Shown piece by piece: positions 23,013 to 36,313 of a DNA stretch of 64,000 nt; the stretch's first letter is position 1, and each line of letters opens with the position of its first letter. A program made the position numbers and the translations under genes. The stretch comes from Galeruca laticollis (Eukaryota > Arthropoda > Insecta > Coleoptera > Chrysomelidae). The DNA is taken from the NCBI GenBank assembly GCA_963921935.1, contig OY998175.1:228058122-228122121 (forward strand), given 5' to 3'. A model generated the notes under the pieces. The model saw only the letters and a list, made by a program, of their open reading frames with translations, was not told the origin of the DNA and searched no databases.

Positions 23013-23916
23013 TTTAACTGTACTAGTATTCTTTGCCACAAAGTCTTGCTTGTTTTCTATTCAGACTCATTCCTTACACTCTTTTTTCTCTTTTTAATCT
23101 GTATGCTGCTCTCATTTTCGTTTAAAACATCATTATTATTTTCGTTCTTGTTCTCAATATAATTAACCTTCAGTTTTTGATCCAGAAACCGACCTATCAA
23201 ACTGCTAATAGTCAGAATCATTTCCTCTGTCACTATGGTTAGAACAATGTCCTACGGCATGATAATCATTATTCTACAATTCATTTACTAGCTTTAGGGC
23301 GTCTGTAGTAGAGGCGTGCTCTTCATGGGGATGTCTAACAGTTCGCAGGGTTTCTAAAGAATACCTATTTGAATATTTGACACTTGATCACCAGTAGCTG
23401 CTACAAAAATAACAATTAAGTATAATTAATGAGCATACCGTAAACAAAGTTATAATACTTACTTTCTTCACACGACGTAGGATTTATCATAAGCTTCATA
23501 CCCGATAATTTACTAAAATCTATGAGTATCTCCCGAATAACAAGGCTCATCAACAACTTCAATCGGCATATCAAGAATAGAAATTTTTTCTGAGTTGCTT
23601 GTAAAAACAAAACATACACTGTAAAGACAATAATACTTTTTATTAATATTTATTATTTTAAATTCAGCTTATGTATGGAAAAGCATCCCTAAAATGAATA
23701 ATGTCCACTTATTTAATCTAGTAGAGTAACTTGAAGGAGTAACAGTGTTGGTACATTTAGGAACTGAGCAACTGTTATCCAGAAAGTTTTTTGAAGTAGT
23801 TTCTAATGTGGGATCACAACTGGCAAAATCAAATGTTTCTATGTCTGAAAATTATCACGCAACATATTTTATTAAAATACGGTATTAGGATATTATTATT
23901 ATGTTTGTATAGATGT
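23013..23916. other. No gene seen
   Basis: AT-rich spacer between the palindromic element and the second 4.1-kb transposon. No supportable coding sequence. Confidence 0.35.
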
Positions 23917-24586
23917 CCCACTAAACAAGAAACATAACGAGTCTTTTTTGTGATGTTCTTTTTAGAGACTTTTCGTGATGTTTATTTAAAACAATAAAAA
24001 GATATCTCCGAGATGTCTTAATTTTATTACCAACTCTATTAACATCCATATTATGTAAATAAAAAATATTTTTATGTACACAATAATACTTGGATTCGCA
24101 GTTACATACACATCCTATGAACTTCTTTTTAGCAACTTCCTATATGAAACATTCATACGATGTTAATTTGTATACTTCTCACTAATGTCACATACAGAAC
24201 GTTACTGTAATATTACAAATTAACATTTTTCTAAGAAGATCACAGGTTGCAGTTACTTTTACATCTTTCGAAATAATTTTTAATAACTTCCTTGCGATTA
24301 CGTCTGTACGATGTTAGTTAATAAAACTCTTAATAATGTCTCATATTAAACTTAACAGTAACATAAAAAAAAGAAGAAAACAGAAGAGGAACTGACGAAC
24401 GAAACAAACATTAGTTCTGGTGCAAACAAATGACAAGCATGCAATGGCGGATGGTTTTCAGTTTTGTGTTATATTTTATTTGCAGGAAGCACAATTTTTG
24501 AAAGAAGTACTTGAATAAACTGATCTTCGTTTTCGTTAGTTCCTACTTAGCTACTGTTTCTATACTTAGTTATAATTCTTGTTATA

Positions 24587-25849
24587 ATGGACGAACAACA
24601 GTTTTATCGGTAAGTACCTATTCCAAAATCATAATTATTAAAACTTAATCGGCTATTGTACATTGAAATTCCAGATGACGGAATTGTACACTAACATTAT
24701 ATAATAGAGTTTACAAAATTAGGGGTTTTTACAACTTTTAAAATATTTTAGTTAGTAAGTATATTAAACGATTCACAATATTTCAAATCCTAGATATGCA
24801 TTATACCCTACAAAAAACTTAATATTGCAATAGGGTAGATATTATTATTAATAATAAAACATGCTCATATGTTGGCAGAGATTTGAATCTAGAAGAAAAT
24901 ATTTTCAATGTTCAAGATATTTCAGAAGCTACTTACATAAATAAAATAAAAAACAAATAGTTGGTAATTATGTAAAGAAAAGGGAGTAACTATTTCAGAT
25001 AGTCTGATACAGACATTGTATTAAACAGCACAGAAAATATTGAATCAAGTATCTCTAGTTCTAGTTTCTCTAGTAGTAGTCATAGCCATCAATATAGTTT
25101 TGCAGGTTTAGAAAATTTTAACATTAATACTAACAATTCTTGTGAACAATTAGAGACTGTTTAAGACTTTGAAAACATACATTTATTTAAAAATACACTG
25201 AATACAATATATAATCTAGTTGAAGAATATGTAATTTATGACTTATGACACTGAATTCTCCAGTCAACAAACAGAATTAAATGATTTATTATTGTAGAAA
25301 CACAGCTATTGGATAGTCAATTGGATAGAATTAATTATAAATTCATTTAAATTGATAATGTGTTCATATCTCTTCTTCATAAGTAGTTTCCTTTGTATAC
25401 AGTGTATTAATAATGCTTAGTGTTCATTAAGTTACAATTCCACGATGTTAATATACAATATGTTCCAGGATGAAAATAACAAGATGTGAATAGTATATTA
25501 TTTTATACAGAAAAGAAGTATGAATTCACCTGCCAAACTGAGTGAGGCATGTAATAGAAGGTGAATTATGAAAAGTCACTTCTCGAAATAAAAATATGTT
25601 ATTATTCCTTTGAAGAACTTCGCTAGTATCTTATGGAAAATGGGTCCCAGTCAATTGGCTAAAAATCAAGTTTGATGTGTTTATGATGATAGATCAAAAG
25701 TCTCCATGGGCACAATTTGATCTAAAGTAATTGTTTTATTAGCTGCTGTTCAGAACACCTATAAATGTTTCACAGATAAGGATTTTGAAGTGTACGTTAT
25801 GGAATGGTAGAGGCACTCGAAACAGCGACTCTCGCATAAGAAAAAGTAA
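24587..25849 (+). pseudogene. Spliced passenger gene of the 4.1-kb transposon, copy 2 (decayed)
   Basis: Exon 1 is 24587-24609 (MDEQQFY plus two bases) followed by GTAAGT. An exon after the TTTCAG acceptor ending at 24998 continues in the right phase: SDTDIVLNSTENIESS, a serine run, HQYSFAGLENFNINT, then a stop and NTIYNLVEEYVIYD (to about 25240). The last exon (25644-25849) carries the block seen in copy 1, but W is replaced by a stop in the EWLRH position and there are frame slips. The two copies decayed independently from an apparently intact ancestor. Function unknown. Confidence 0.5.
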
Positions 25850-26196
25850 TCGTAAGTAAACGATAGAATTTTATTTAATCAGATTGGATTTCTGTTGATT
25901 TAACGTAATGTTTCATAAAATCTTTGTGGTGTAAAATTTTTATTAGTTTTATTATTAAAAAACTATTCTAATAAATTTTCTGTAAACTAGCTGTAATGTA
26001 TGGGTATCCGTTAAACTATTAATTCAGTTTCAAAGTATGGTCCATTATGGCAACTACAGATTAATATACCCTTTTTATTTCTTGCTTTCACTGAATGCGT
26101 TCAATAGTTTCCACTTTCCACACTTGTTATGTAATATGCTTACACAATTTTTTTTTTTTAGGTTGGATTCCTGGACAAGATATTTTTTTTGTAATC

Positions 26197-27168
26197 TTAT
26201 ATATATATAACGGATTTTTTTACAGCTGTTGCCGTTTCCGTCCCCAATTTCCATTTTTTCCTATCAAAAACCTCGTCTTCCTCTAAGTTCCTCGTGGTCA
26301 TCGCTTGATCAATGTCATCTCGCCAGCTCCTTCTTGGCCGACCCCTCCTTCTTTTTTCCGGTGGTATCCATTCCAGAACCTTCCTAGGCCATCTGTCAGA
26401 GTTCATCCGTTTTACGTGCCAGAACCAAGTTAGCTGTCTTTTCTCTATGTCTTCATGTATATTTCTATCCATTTGCATTTGCATCCGGATGTCGTCATTC
26501 CTGACTCGTTCAAGCTTTGATCGTCCGCAACTCCTTCTTAAGAAATCCATTTCGGTTGCCATGAGTTTATTTTTGTTGACCTTGGTAACATCCCATATTT
26601 CCGAACCGTAAAGGGTTACACTTTGGACTAGGCTATTATATATATGCTTCTTTGAGGCTATTGTAATTTTTCTATTCCAGAGAAGAGAGTTCAGCGTTCT
26701 TGTTAGTGCTCTGCCTTTATTGACTCTTTCTTGGATTTCATTTTCACTATTCCCTTTTTTATTGAATATTATTCCAAGGTACTTACTATGTTTAACTCCT
26801 TTCATTGTGTCGGTGTCCAGGATTATATCGTTTATCTCTTCATTGCCTACTATGAGGTATTCGCATTTCGCGAGGTTTATCTGAAGGCCTGCCATCTCGT
26901 ACTCTTCTTTTAGCTTTCTGACCATGTAATTGAGATCATCTTCGTCTTCAGCTATTACTATCTGGTCATCTGCGAAGAACAACGTAAATAATGTGTCATC
27001 TCCTATATTTAGGCCCATGGTTTCACATTTTTTTACCCATTTCACAAGAGCTCTATCTGAATAAACTTTAAAAATTGTAGGAGATAAACAACAGCCTCGT
27101 CTTAAGCCTTTTGTCGTATTGAAAGACGTGGTTATCTTATTTCCTATTTTAATTTTTGTGGTGTTATT
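26197..27168 (-). pseudogene. 5'-truncated LINE with an open reverse-transcriptase frame
   Basis: An uninterrupted frame runs from the truncation point (about 27166) to a stop at 26197, roughly 320 codons. In order: KGLRRGCCLSPTIFKVY (RT motif B), FTLFFADDQIVIAEDEDD (motif C with the ADD catalytic pair), GLQINLAKCEYLIVG (motif D), YLGIIFNKKG, a thumb region with SLLWNRKITIASKKHIY and LYGSEIW, and a C-terminal RRRGRPRRSWRDDIDQAM. A short TA-rich tail lies at 26195-26206 (3' end). Motif A and the endonuclease are absent because of 5' truncation. The open frame means a recent insertion, later than the 4.1-kb transposon it interrupts. RTE/Jockey-like by the C-terminal signature. Confidence 0.85.
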
Positions 27169-28724
27169 CTAATTTTATACCTGTTTTATTGTCAAATTTA
27201 CTGTACTGTTCATTAATAGTGGATAAACGTTTTAAATCCTTTATTGCTTTTTTGCTATTCTATTTTAAATGTACAGGGTGAACAACTAAGAACGACTGTA
27301 GGCCACATCTCAGAAAAGAATCATGGTACAACTTTCAAAAAAATTAGATTTAGGTAAGTGATCCTGAAAAATTGTTGGAAAATATTTTGCAGTCTCTAAA
27401 ATATGGAATGAACACTCGAAAACATAATACTCCAAAAAAACATACTAAAGGTGTCCTAAAAATACAATTTTTGAAATCTTGATGAGATTATGAAAAAATT
27501 TAATTAAGAAGATTTTTTGCCATTATTCTTCAAATAATGGGTGGGGAAGGTTCAATCTCATGAACAAATGTATAACTTTTTCGTTTTTAACCGATAATAA
27601 TTATTTTAGCTGCATTCAAAAGAGTTTTTCTGTTTAATGAGATTGATAACAAAATTAGATAATTTTGTATCCACTCGGAGATTTCAAATGTAATTTGAAG
27701 CATTTTTTAATTTTTATATCTGATATTGTAAATCTGATATCTTGGAATAGATTCCTATTTTTTTAACCCCTTTTCATCAGAATTTAAAAAATGCCTCATT
27801 ACATTTGAAATTTCCGAGAAAATGGGAAAATTGTCGACTTTTCACATAGCATTGATAAAGTATCTCAATTTTGTTATTTTTGTTAAGCATATCTTATTAA
27901 AGAGGAAAAACTCTTAAATGACGCCAAAAACATTGATATCGATTAAAAAACAAAAAAGTGTTATCACAATTGTTTTTTAGGTTGAACCTTTCCCCACCCC
28001 TTACTTGAAGAATAAGGACAAAAAGTACCTAATTACATTTTTTAATAATCTCATCGATATATCAAAAATTGTATTTCTAGGATACCTTTAGTATGTCTTG
28101 TTTGGAGATAATCACAGTAATATGTTTTTAAGTATTCATTCCACCCCATAGCAGATTTTAGGAACTGAAAAATATTTTCCAGCGATTTTCAGGGTCATTT
28201 TCCTGAAGGTATTTTTTTAAAGTTGTACCGTGACTATTTTTTGAATTATTGAATTATGGCCGACAGCCGGCGTTCTGTATTTGCTGATTAGGCACAGAAA
28301 CATCTATGTTTGAGGTATATTATTTAGAGGCTTAAGTATTGGCCATACAACATCTAAGAGAATACACTGTATTGTTTTTGAAACGTCGCATTTAGATCAT
28401 TGATAAGATGTTATTTTTTAGACATTGCATTAACATCGACAAGATATTAAAAGGCATTTCAGAATGTAACAGAAATGTTGTTTTTAGTTCGTTATAAAGA
28501 CTTCATTTTGAGGAAGTTCTAGTAACATCTCAGTAATGTAAAAAGGCAGCGCTTTAACATCGCTGAGAAGTTAAGTTGAAACATCACAAAAGTTAACAGC
28601 CACAAGCTGGGCATAAGCGGTTGTATAGATGTGCATGTGATGAAAACAAGAGGAAAAAAAGGAAGAACATTATCACAATGTGATGTTGAATTTACATAAC
28701 TGTAATATTTATTTGCATAGTGGG

Positions 28725-29689
28725 GTACTTCATTACAGCGTAAAACAGAATTATTAAAAAGATTAGCGTTTTTCTTGATAGAATTCTGTTATTCGTCATT
28801 TTCACAACGAGGACTGATAGTTGAAACCAACAAAAAACGAAACTAACCTAACTAAAATTAATACAGATTGTATAAGCTGCAAAATGACAAATCATTTATT
28901 TTTTAGTTACTCATTTATAATAAAAATTTTACACAGAGGAAAACTAGAAATTATTCATATGTCATTTACGCCTAGTACAAAATAATCGCACTGGCTCCTG
29001 TTGCGTACTAATCATTGAAAGAAAAATATTAGGCATGCTTGTCTACTTCTTATAGATAAGTAAATACGTAGAAAGGTATGTGTACTTTTATTTACATTAG
29101 GCGTGAGTAAATGAAATTTGAATAGACTATACTACAACATAATAAGAAACTTTTGCATAATTTATACTTTGTAACAAACTTTTGTGTAGAAACGTTTCGA
29201 GGTTATAACATCACTTATCTTTTTGTTCATCTTTAGTCTTATTATGTATTAACCATTGTTCATTTAACTCGAATTTGGCCATATGAATCATTCTCAAGCG
29301 TCTCTGAGACATTGTCACTCTATAATTTTAAATATTTTGCAAGTTTTCCGTAGCACCAAAGTCGCATCAAACAACAACAAACGATAGAATGCCACGTGTT
29401 ACATCTGCAAAAATAGGGTTAAGTCCACTATTAACAATAAGTTAACTGTGACTTACTCTTTTGTAGTTCCATAGCAATATGGATCAAGGTTGTTTAAACC
29501 ACTGCAGCCATTAGTTGTGTGACTTAACTTTTAGTGTAAATGGTAATTTTAATAAGACTTTTGATGAACTTGATTAGAGGATTGAATAGATTTTGTTGTA
29601 GGGCTTCATTGTGAAAAATTTTAACATTGAAGTGTTATTAATGTTTTCATAATGATTATCACTCCTAGAAAATATATTCTACTCAACCA
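28725..29689. other. No gene seen
   Basis: AT-rich sequence with no supportable feature. Confidence 0.4.
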
Positions 29690-30145
29690 TCCAATTATTT
29701 CAAAGTACCTACTTTACAAACACAGTAAAATATTTATACATTATCAGCCAAGTGACATTGGACCTACTGCAAAATACTTCATAAACACGGTAAAATAATT
29801 TCATGGTGACAGCCAAGTGACTTTAGAAATATTGCAAAGTACTTTCTAAGCTCAGCAAAATCATTTTATGATTCCAGCCAAATGGTTTCACATGTCTTGT
29901 AAACTACTTTATAGACACAGCAGAATACTTCTCATTGGTAGCAAAGTGACCCTACACATATTGCAAAGTAATTTATAAACACTGTAAAGTAATTTTACAT
30001 TCGCTGCCGAGCAATTTTATACCTATTGTAAAGTATTTTACAAACATAGCAAAATACTTTTACATTGACAACAAAGTGACTTAATATGTATTGCAAAGTA
30101 CTTAATAAAAACAGCAAAATAGTTTTATACTAATAACGAATACGT
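29690..30145. repeat. Tandem array, ~64-bp unit, about 7 copies
   Basis: Units share ATTGCAAAGTACTTTATAAA, ACACAGCAAAATACTTT and AGCCAAGTGACTT. Successive GCAAAGTA-type starts lie at about 29700, 29769, 29834, 29898, 29963, 30027 and 30093. Divergent, no ORF. Confidence 0.88.
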
Positions 30146-30469
30146 TTTATAGTGTTAGTTAGGTAAGTTTTTATAGAATAACTTTACTGGGACAGAAAAC
30201 TGATTGTAGCAAAGTTTTCTCTACTGCAGCTGGAAAAAACTTCACTGGCGCCTATTCAATCAGAATTTTAAGCTATGGTAGCAGAGTTTTTGGCTGTCAG
30301 GGTAAAACAATTCTCTCAGTGTAGGCGTCATATGAAATAAAACTTCTGTCATTCTGATGATCATGGTAATATCGAAACAATTGTCAATTTCTTAGAATTG
30401 TTACCATTATCATTATATTGTTGAATTAGTTAGGAACAGTTAGCTTTATTTAAAAAGGTAAAGGTCGAA

Positions 30470-30985
30470 TCAGTAAATTAAAAACACCCCTTTTCCGCTA
30501 GCTATGGCTACCACCTGGTGTTTACCTTTTTTGGCAAGAATATTTTGACATTTTTTCTGAATTGTAGAAAAGCCACTTTCGTCGACATTAAAACTTTTAG
30601 TAGCATCCAGGTTATTTACGTTAACCAATTTTTCTAACAATTGAAAAAATCTATCAACATCCTCTGTATTCAAACCCTTACACCGAGCCAAATAAGTCGC
30701 CTCCGGTTACCACAAAGAAATTTTTGGGTGTATTCCATAAATCGATAGAACCTATTTTGTTGAAATTATTTTTGATGCCGTTTTGTTCTGCAAACTCGAA
30801 AGCAACCTTACGGATATCGCTAATTATTAAGCCATAAAAACATTCTTCTAATTTTAAAATTTAATCCTCAAACTTCTGCTCAATCTCTGCGCAAAATACA
30901 GTACAGCGACATGATGCCTCAACTCCTTGATTAGCTCTAACGTTTGTTGGCTTTGGAACATTATACATTTCACATATATCATCTA
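30470..30985 (-). pseudogene. pogo/Tigger-type transposase fragment
   Basis: Minus-strand frames read, from 30985, YNVPKPTNVRANQGVE (end of a psq helix-turn-helix), then LKLEECFYGLIISDIRKVAF and EFAEQNGIKNNFNK (CENP-B-type domain, to about 30740). After frame changes comes ARCKGLNTEDVDRFFQLLE with FNVDESGFSTIQKK, which holds the first catalytic Asp (30691-30500). The homology stops at about 30470, before the second Asp. It is a different, older lineage than the Tigger at 12.3 kb. No termini found. Confidence 0.75.
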
Positions 30986-32171
30986 AGCATAAGCATGATG
31001 ACTAATTTTTAAAAGATATTCGGAAGTATTTTCTACCCATGACGTCTCATTATGACATCACGTCTCTTTATTATAACAACAGTCAACAAAAGGACCGAAA
31101 GTAACTAATTAGTTAAATAGCATGTTAAATATAAATAGTAAAGTTTGAGTGACAATACATGGATAAAAAATCCTAGCAAATTGTTTTAAAATGCAATATG
31201 TGACTAAATCTTGCAAACTGCACAATTTATTTCTTCCAAGACTGTTTTGACAATTTTATTTATCTCATTTAATTCTTCGGAAAAAATATATGAAAGAAAC
31301 AAAGAACAGGTCTGGAACCAAACTTTGCGGTACTCCAGATTAACACAGAGTTGAAATAAACTAATAAAATTACCACCTATCACATTGATTCACAGCAAAG
31401 AGACTCAAATAACGTTTTTGATACCTCAGCCACCCCCAACTTTATAATGGCCTTGATTAAATGAGCTTCACTTGAAACAAAGGGCCAAACTATCGTAATT
31501 TTGGAGTAATAGCCCTTTCTAATTGTCGGTGTTTCAGTGTATTATCAAATTTTTTGTAAATATCTACATTAAACTTAATTTTCGTCGTTATTTTGTAATA
31601 TTATTGAAAATAGTTTCTGTTTCTGCTCGTTTCTTGCATATCTTAATCCTACTTTTAATGCCGACAAACTAATAATTTCGATATTACGAATTCAAATAGA
31701 TATCAGGTGAGGCATAGGGATGGTAAAAAAATGAAGAGCTTTTTAAAATCACCCTCTTGGTAACGAAAATAGAAAAAAAGAACAAGGCCTAATGTCTAAT
31801 CGTCTAAAAGTTATCAGCTGCTACTAATTGATCTATAAGGACCATACACACAAGAAAATGCACTTTTTATAGATTAAGTCGCCTTTAATGAAAGTGGATT
31901 TCGGCGTTCGCCGACGCATTGGCGCCGTCTGCCTCTTTTTTTTATTGAATTCGTCGATTGTAGGAATTTTATACGTATTAGAAATCGTGGTCAAAATTTG
32001 AATTCTTTTACATTTTTAATGATAATAGTAATATCGAAACAATTGTCTTTCAGAATGTCTACCATTTTTTCAATATATTGTGGAATCATTTAGAAACAGT
32101 TAGCTTTATTTAAAATAGTTATTTATGCAACAAGTGCAAAAAACACGTTTTGCACGAGTTGCATACAACAT
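30986..32171. other. No gene seen
   Basis: AT-rich with a short GC-richer patch (31870-31940) of unknown origin. Confidence 0.35.
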
Positions 32172-32585
32172 TTTTTCTACATTCATGCAAAAACTGGAAA
32201 ATTAGAACCATGTCAGAACTCAGAATGTATTTTAACCGTTCTTCTTTTCTTGTACCTTTATGGCCTCCCCCTTGTCAGTACTTAATCATAGCTGGTTTTC
32301 GCTTTGACCATTTAAATTTCAAATAATCAAAGATTTTTGCAATAATTGTAACTCGTTGAGACTAAGTAGTAAGATATAAATATATTATTGCTGTATTAGA
32401 GCAGGATCAGACACGCAGAATTTTTATTTTATTTAAATGTTTATGTTTGTCATAAATCATCACAAAACTGAGAGGAATAACAGATGAGTGCAACAAAATT
32501 TTTGTTGCACTAGTGCAAAAAAGAACCACTTTTTCCATTAAATGTGTTTCACAAAAGTGTTGTTTTTTGCATGAATGTAGAAAAA
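32172..32585. repeat. Inverted 22-bp pair, possible MITE
   Basis: TTTTTCTACATTCATGCAAA (32172) has its inverted counterpart at 32564-32585. Nearby GTGCAAAAAACACGTTTTGC and GTTGCACTAGTGCAAAAAA are themselves partly palindromic. It ends next to the 5' truncation point of the LINE at about 32600. Confidence 0.4.
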
Positions 32586-33701
32586 AGCAATTTTCAGTGT
32601 TTAATATGTATAGTGGCGTTCCACAGGATTTGGTGTTGGGACCATTCATAGTTATATGAAAATCCTTTATCCAGCTACATTCCACTCCAAAGTTACCTCC
32701 ATCGGATCGCCAAGTGGGTAGAGGATTGGTGTTTACCATTGAACACGTCTAAATATGAATTTCTACATCTAGGTAAAGCTAATCCGGGAAATCGGTATGT
32801 ACTTTCAAATTTAACTCTAAAAACAGTTTCGCAACAGAAGGACTTGGGTATACTTATGAAGAAAATCTATCTTGGTCTGAGCATATTCAGTCAGTGTGTA
32901 GCAAAGCAAGAACGTTATTCACTATCTAAAACTTTTTCTAAGATATCGCCAAAAATTTCATTGCTATATTTAGTGTATATATAAGACCTATTTTGGAGTT
33001 CGCTGGGCCTGTATGGAGTGTCGACTGGCAGAGAGACCTAGATCGACTTGAGTCAGTACAATAATGGGCAACAAGAATTTCTTATAGCCGCCGCCGTTCT
33101 TCCTACGTAAGACGGTTGACTCGATTAAGCTATTCTACATTTATGGACCAATGGATTCGTGGTGATGTAATAGTTGTTTATATAGCAATGATTGGAAAAT
33201 TTGGAACAAATCTATCATATCTCTTTCCCCTAAATATGGACCCTAGATTGCGGGGTAATTCTTACAAACTATCTAGAGAGAAATTTCACACTAAATGTCG
33301 TTAGAACTTTATTTCCAATAGAATATTTCACACCTGGAACTCTCTACCAGGTAGTGGTTGGCACGAGACCAACGAGACGAGATTTTCACAAAGTCTTGTC
33401 TCGTCTCGCTGATGCAATAATAAGTCTCGTCTCAGGTCTCGTCTCGCAGCTTCCAGTCTCGTCCCGTCTCGTTTCTCGCACGAGAGTCTCGTAAAAGTAT
33501 CGAAATCTCATCATTCATAATCTTATTGTTTCAGTGCAATAAGGAATACTTAAATACTTGCTGTAATATAAGAGTCGGAAGAGAAAATTACAATTGTTGA
33601 AAAACAACATGTATTCGAAAGTAAAACAACTAAAGAAAATGAAAACATAACATTATTTTATACATGAAATAACTGAAAAAATCAAAGGTAAAAAACAGCC
33701 C

Positions 33702-34928
33702 TTAGCCCTCTCGGTTGCAAATGTTTTTGTTTTTCACCCAGTCGTTTAGACATAACAAACATCGTGCATATTCATTGTTGAGGCGATTTCGATGTTTTCT
33801 TATAATTAATACAGCACGTGAGAATAATCTTTTCGCCGGGACTGAAATAGCCGGTATGCTTAAGAGTTCTCGTGCCATTAAACTTAGAATAGGCAGAAGC
33901 ATGCATTTTCCGCCATTGTAGTATATCTGTTTCTTTATTACATCGTGGCATAGAATAATATTTTTGACGCTCCAGTATTCATTCTCCTTCTGCATGCGTA
34001 GGGTTTACTGCATACAAAACATCAAAACCAATTAAAAAATCTGACACTTTTCCGGTCCAGGATCTTTTCGTTCCCTCGCCGCCGTTTTTATCGTACATTC
34101 TCCTTCTGAATCTTCTGATTGATTAAAATAGGCTTTGTATATATCTTGAAATTTCTTAACCGAAGTATCTTCCAATTCTTGGCCTCATCTTGTCATATCA
34201 AACGCTTCTAACTTATGCCGCGGATTGAGAATTAAAACTGCAGTATAAATCCAATTAGCTTCACGATAATGCTTTCATATTTTGTCTCTCGCAGCCTGAA
34301 AACTAACAATAAGCTGCTCTTCGACAGCGGTTCAATCTACCTTTTGGTCCCATTTAAATATTTTGTTCTCAATATTATCTGTTAGTATATTGATACATAC
34401 AACCACCATAGGTAATGTGACGTAGTTCTCTTCTCCGAGCTTTTTGGAAAGAATTTGAAAGTTGACTAGTAATTTATTCACTTCTTCTAGCAGAATCCAT
34501 TCATTGTCCATAAGAGCATATTGTTTTAAATCAACAACATTTTGACACAGTACACCAAGTCCATATCTAGCTACATGAGCAACTTTCATCATATCATTAC
34601 TGGAATTCCAGCGTGTAGGCACATCCAACACAGGTGTTAATTGGCGAGAATTACCAGTTGCCTCGCACGCACTTCGGAACTTAATTAAAAATTGTTCTGA
34701 CCGTTTAATTTTCGAAAAGATAGAACGTATTTTACATAGTGCATTAGCATTATCTTCAATTTCATCAACTTCGGCTTCCTCATCAACACTTTCTTCACTC
34801 AATTCTTCATTTGCCTCAGAATTCAGTTTCAACAACTGAAACAAATCTTGCACTGCCAAATTAATCACATGTCCAAAACATCGAAAATGGCAGTCCTCTA
34901 CATTTAAATCGGGTTTCACTGATGTAGT
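33702..34928 (-). pseudogene. hAT transposase, C-terminal exon
   Basis: The exon begins after a TTTTCAG acceptor (34929): SVKPDLNVEDCHFRCFGHVI, with the conserved CFGHVINLAVQD hAT motif. Next come an acidic linker (EESVDEEAEVDEIED), LDVPTRWNSSNDMM (the T-RWNS motif), and the dimerisation domain LLSIPAISVPAKRLFSRAVL then IRKHRNRLNNEYARCLLCLN, ending at 33702. Frameshifts and stops occur between 34332 and 33995. The central catalytic part upstream of 34928 is not visible: 34930-36170 holds no recognisable coding sequence, so it is deleted or very decayed. Confidence 0.85.
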
Positions 34929-36313
34929 CTGAAAATAATAATATGTAATGTGATAAGACCTTTTAAAACGGACGGAAATCAAAATATAGTAATTTATGAT
35001 ACAATTGCTAAAAGTGGAGAAACTCCAGGAGCAAAATAAAATCACTATTAACAAATGTATCATACAATATTCTTGGCCACGAAAGTATAATAAAAAATAT
35101 TCAGACGATATTTCAACGTTTGATTCACTTTTCGCATTGTTGTTTTATGTTTTAGTGATATTTTTCCCATCGAAATGACAACTGAAAAATAGCATATTTT
35201 GGTTGTCAGTGTCAAAATATATTTTTATGTAACCACCTGCGAAACGACACAATTTGTGTAATGCAATAGATAATTGATGCATGAATAGTTCTTTCTCTAC
35301 TCTCTATTTTCTGCTTTTTAGTATAATGGTAGTAGTTAGTATGGCTGGCGTAGATTGGAATCACTAGAGAAAAACAACGGCACCTAAAGTGTGGAATAAC
35401 AATAAAGGCCCATATTTAAAAAATGAAAGTTAATGATGGTTATGAAAAAGCCGAAACGTTGTGAGTTGTGGGCCTTTTCGAAAATGCACCTTTGTAGTTG
35501 TTTCAAAATATCTAAAAAACAAAAATCTCTAAAATCACGCAGCAAGCGCCATTTAATATTTTATTACTAACTAAATTGTATAAAGCTTCCCCCATTTACT
35601 CGTTCTCCTATCTCTTAAATTACACTTTCCGAGATCGCAATATATCAATCCATTTTGAGCACACTGTATATCAAAATCTAATTTGCTAAGATTTAGAAAA
35701 GATTGTACCGTATAGCCGATTCTCACATTATCTATCTCTTATAGTTTTAAAATAACAATACATGTAAGCCCAATTTGATCCACGCTGTATTTCAATATTT
35801 CTTGAATATAGTTCATTCATTATCAACTATTGCAACAACTCGTATAAATTCAAAGGAAGCTCCGCGATCCACGTGGACATATTGACGTGCGGCAAAATCT
35901 TTGGCAGTAAAGTTATACATCATCATTTAAATGAGGTGTCGGCGTATCAAACGAAATTGATAGGTGTTAGAAAGAATATTCACGCGGCGCTTGCCGTGGC
36001 TTGTTAAACTTTTAAAAGTTGCAGATTTTTGATAACGATAGATGCCGTCAGATTTTTGAAAAAGTTGTAGATTTCACTGTTTAAAACAAAAATATACCAT
36101 AAATAAAAATGTGATTCAACGATGGTATACAGCGTTAAAATAATTAAATTATTAAGTTATCCAACAGCTCACCTTCAATTGAGAACTCGCAGCGAACATT
36201 TCGGGAACAGTGAGTCTGGAAGTACTTGCTCCTGCCAGTTGATTTTGTTCATTTGGATATATTCCGAAATATGCTTTTGGAAGTTTACTGTGTAGGTGTT
36301 TTCTTAATCCAGT

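Larger units (their letters stand above)
23917..28724 (+). mobile_element. Unclassified ~4.1-kb DNA transposon, copy 2 (inverted, with a LINE inside)
   Basis: Begins CCCACTAAACAAGAAACATA (23917) and ends, reverse-complemented, CCCACTATGCAAATAAATAT (28724), matching the two ends of copy 1. It runs in the opposite direction to copy 1 with 12.5 kb between them. Flanks are GATGT on the left and GTACTT on the right, so a TA duplication is not intact here. Length is 4808 bp because a ~980-bp LINE fragment (26190-27168) is absent from copy 1; without it the copies are of similar size. It contains the same foldback element (about 27275-28290) and passenger gene. The paired copies make this region a large inverted repeat that could be mistaken for one 21-kb element. 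Confidence 0.75.

Noticed and set aside
7267..28724. A single 21-kb giant transposon (for example Maverick-like) with 4-5-kb terminal inverted repeats
   Set aside because: Each arm has its own inverted ends and copy 1 has TA on both sides. The interior contains only unrelated broken elements and none of the Maverick genes.
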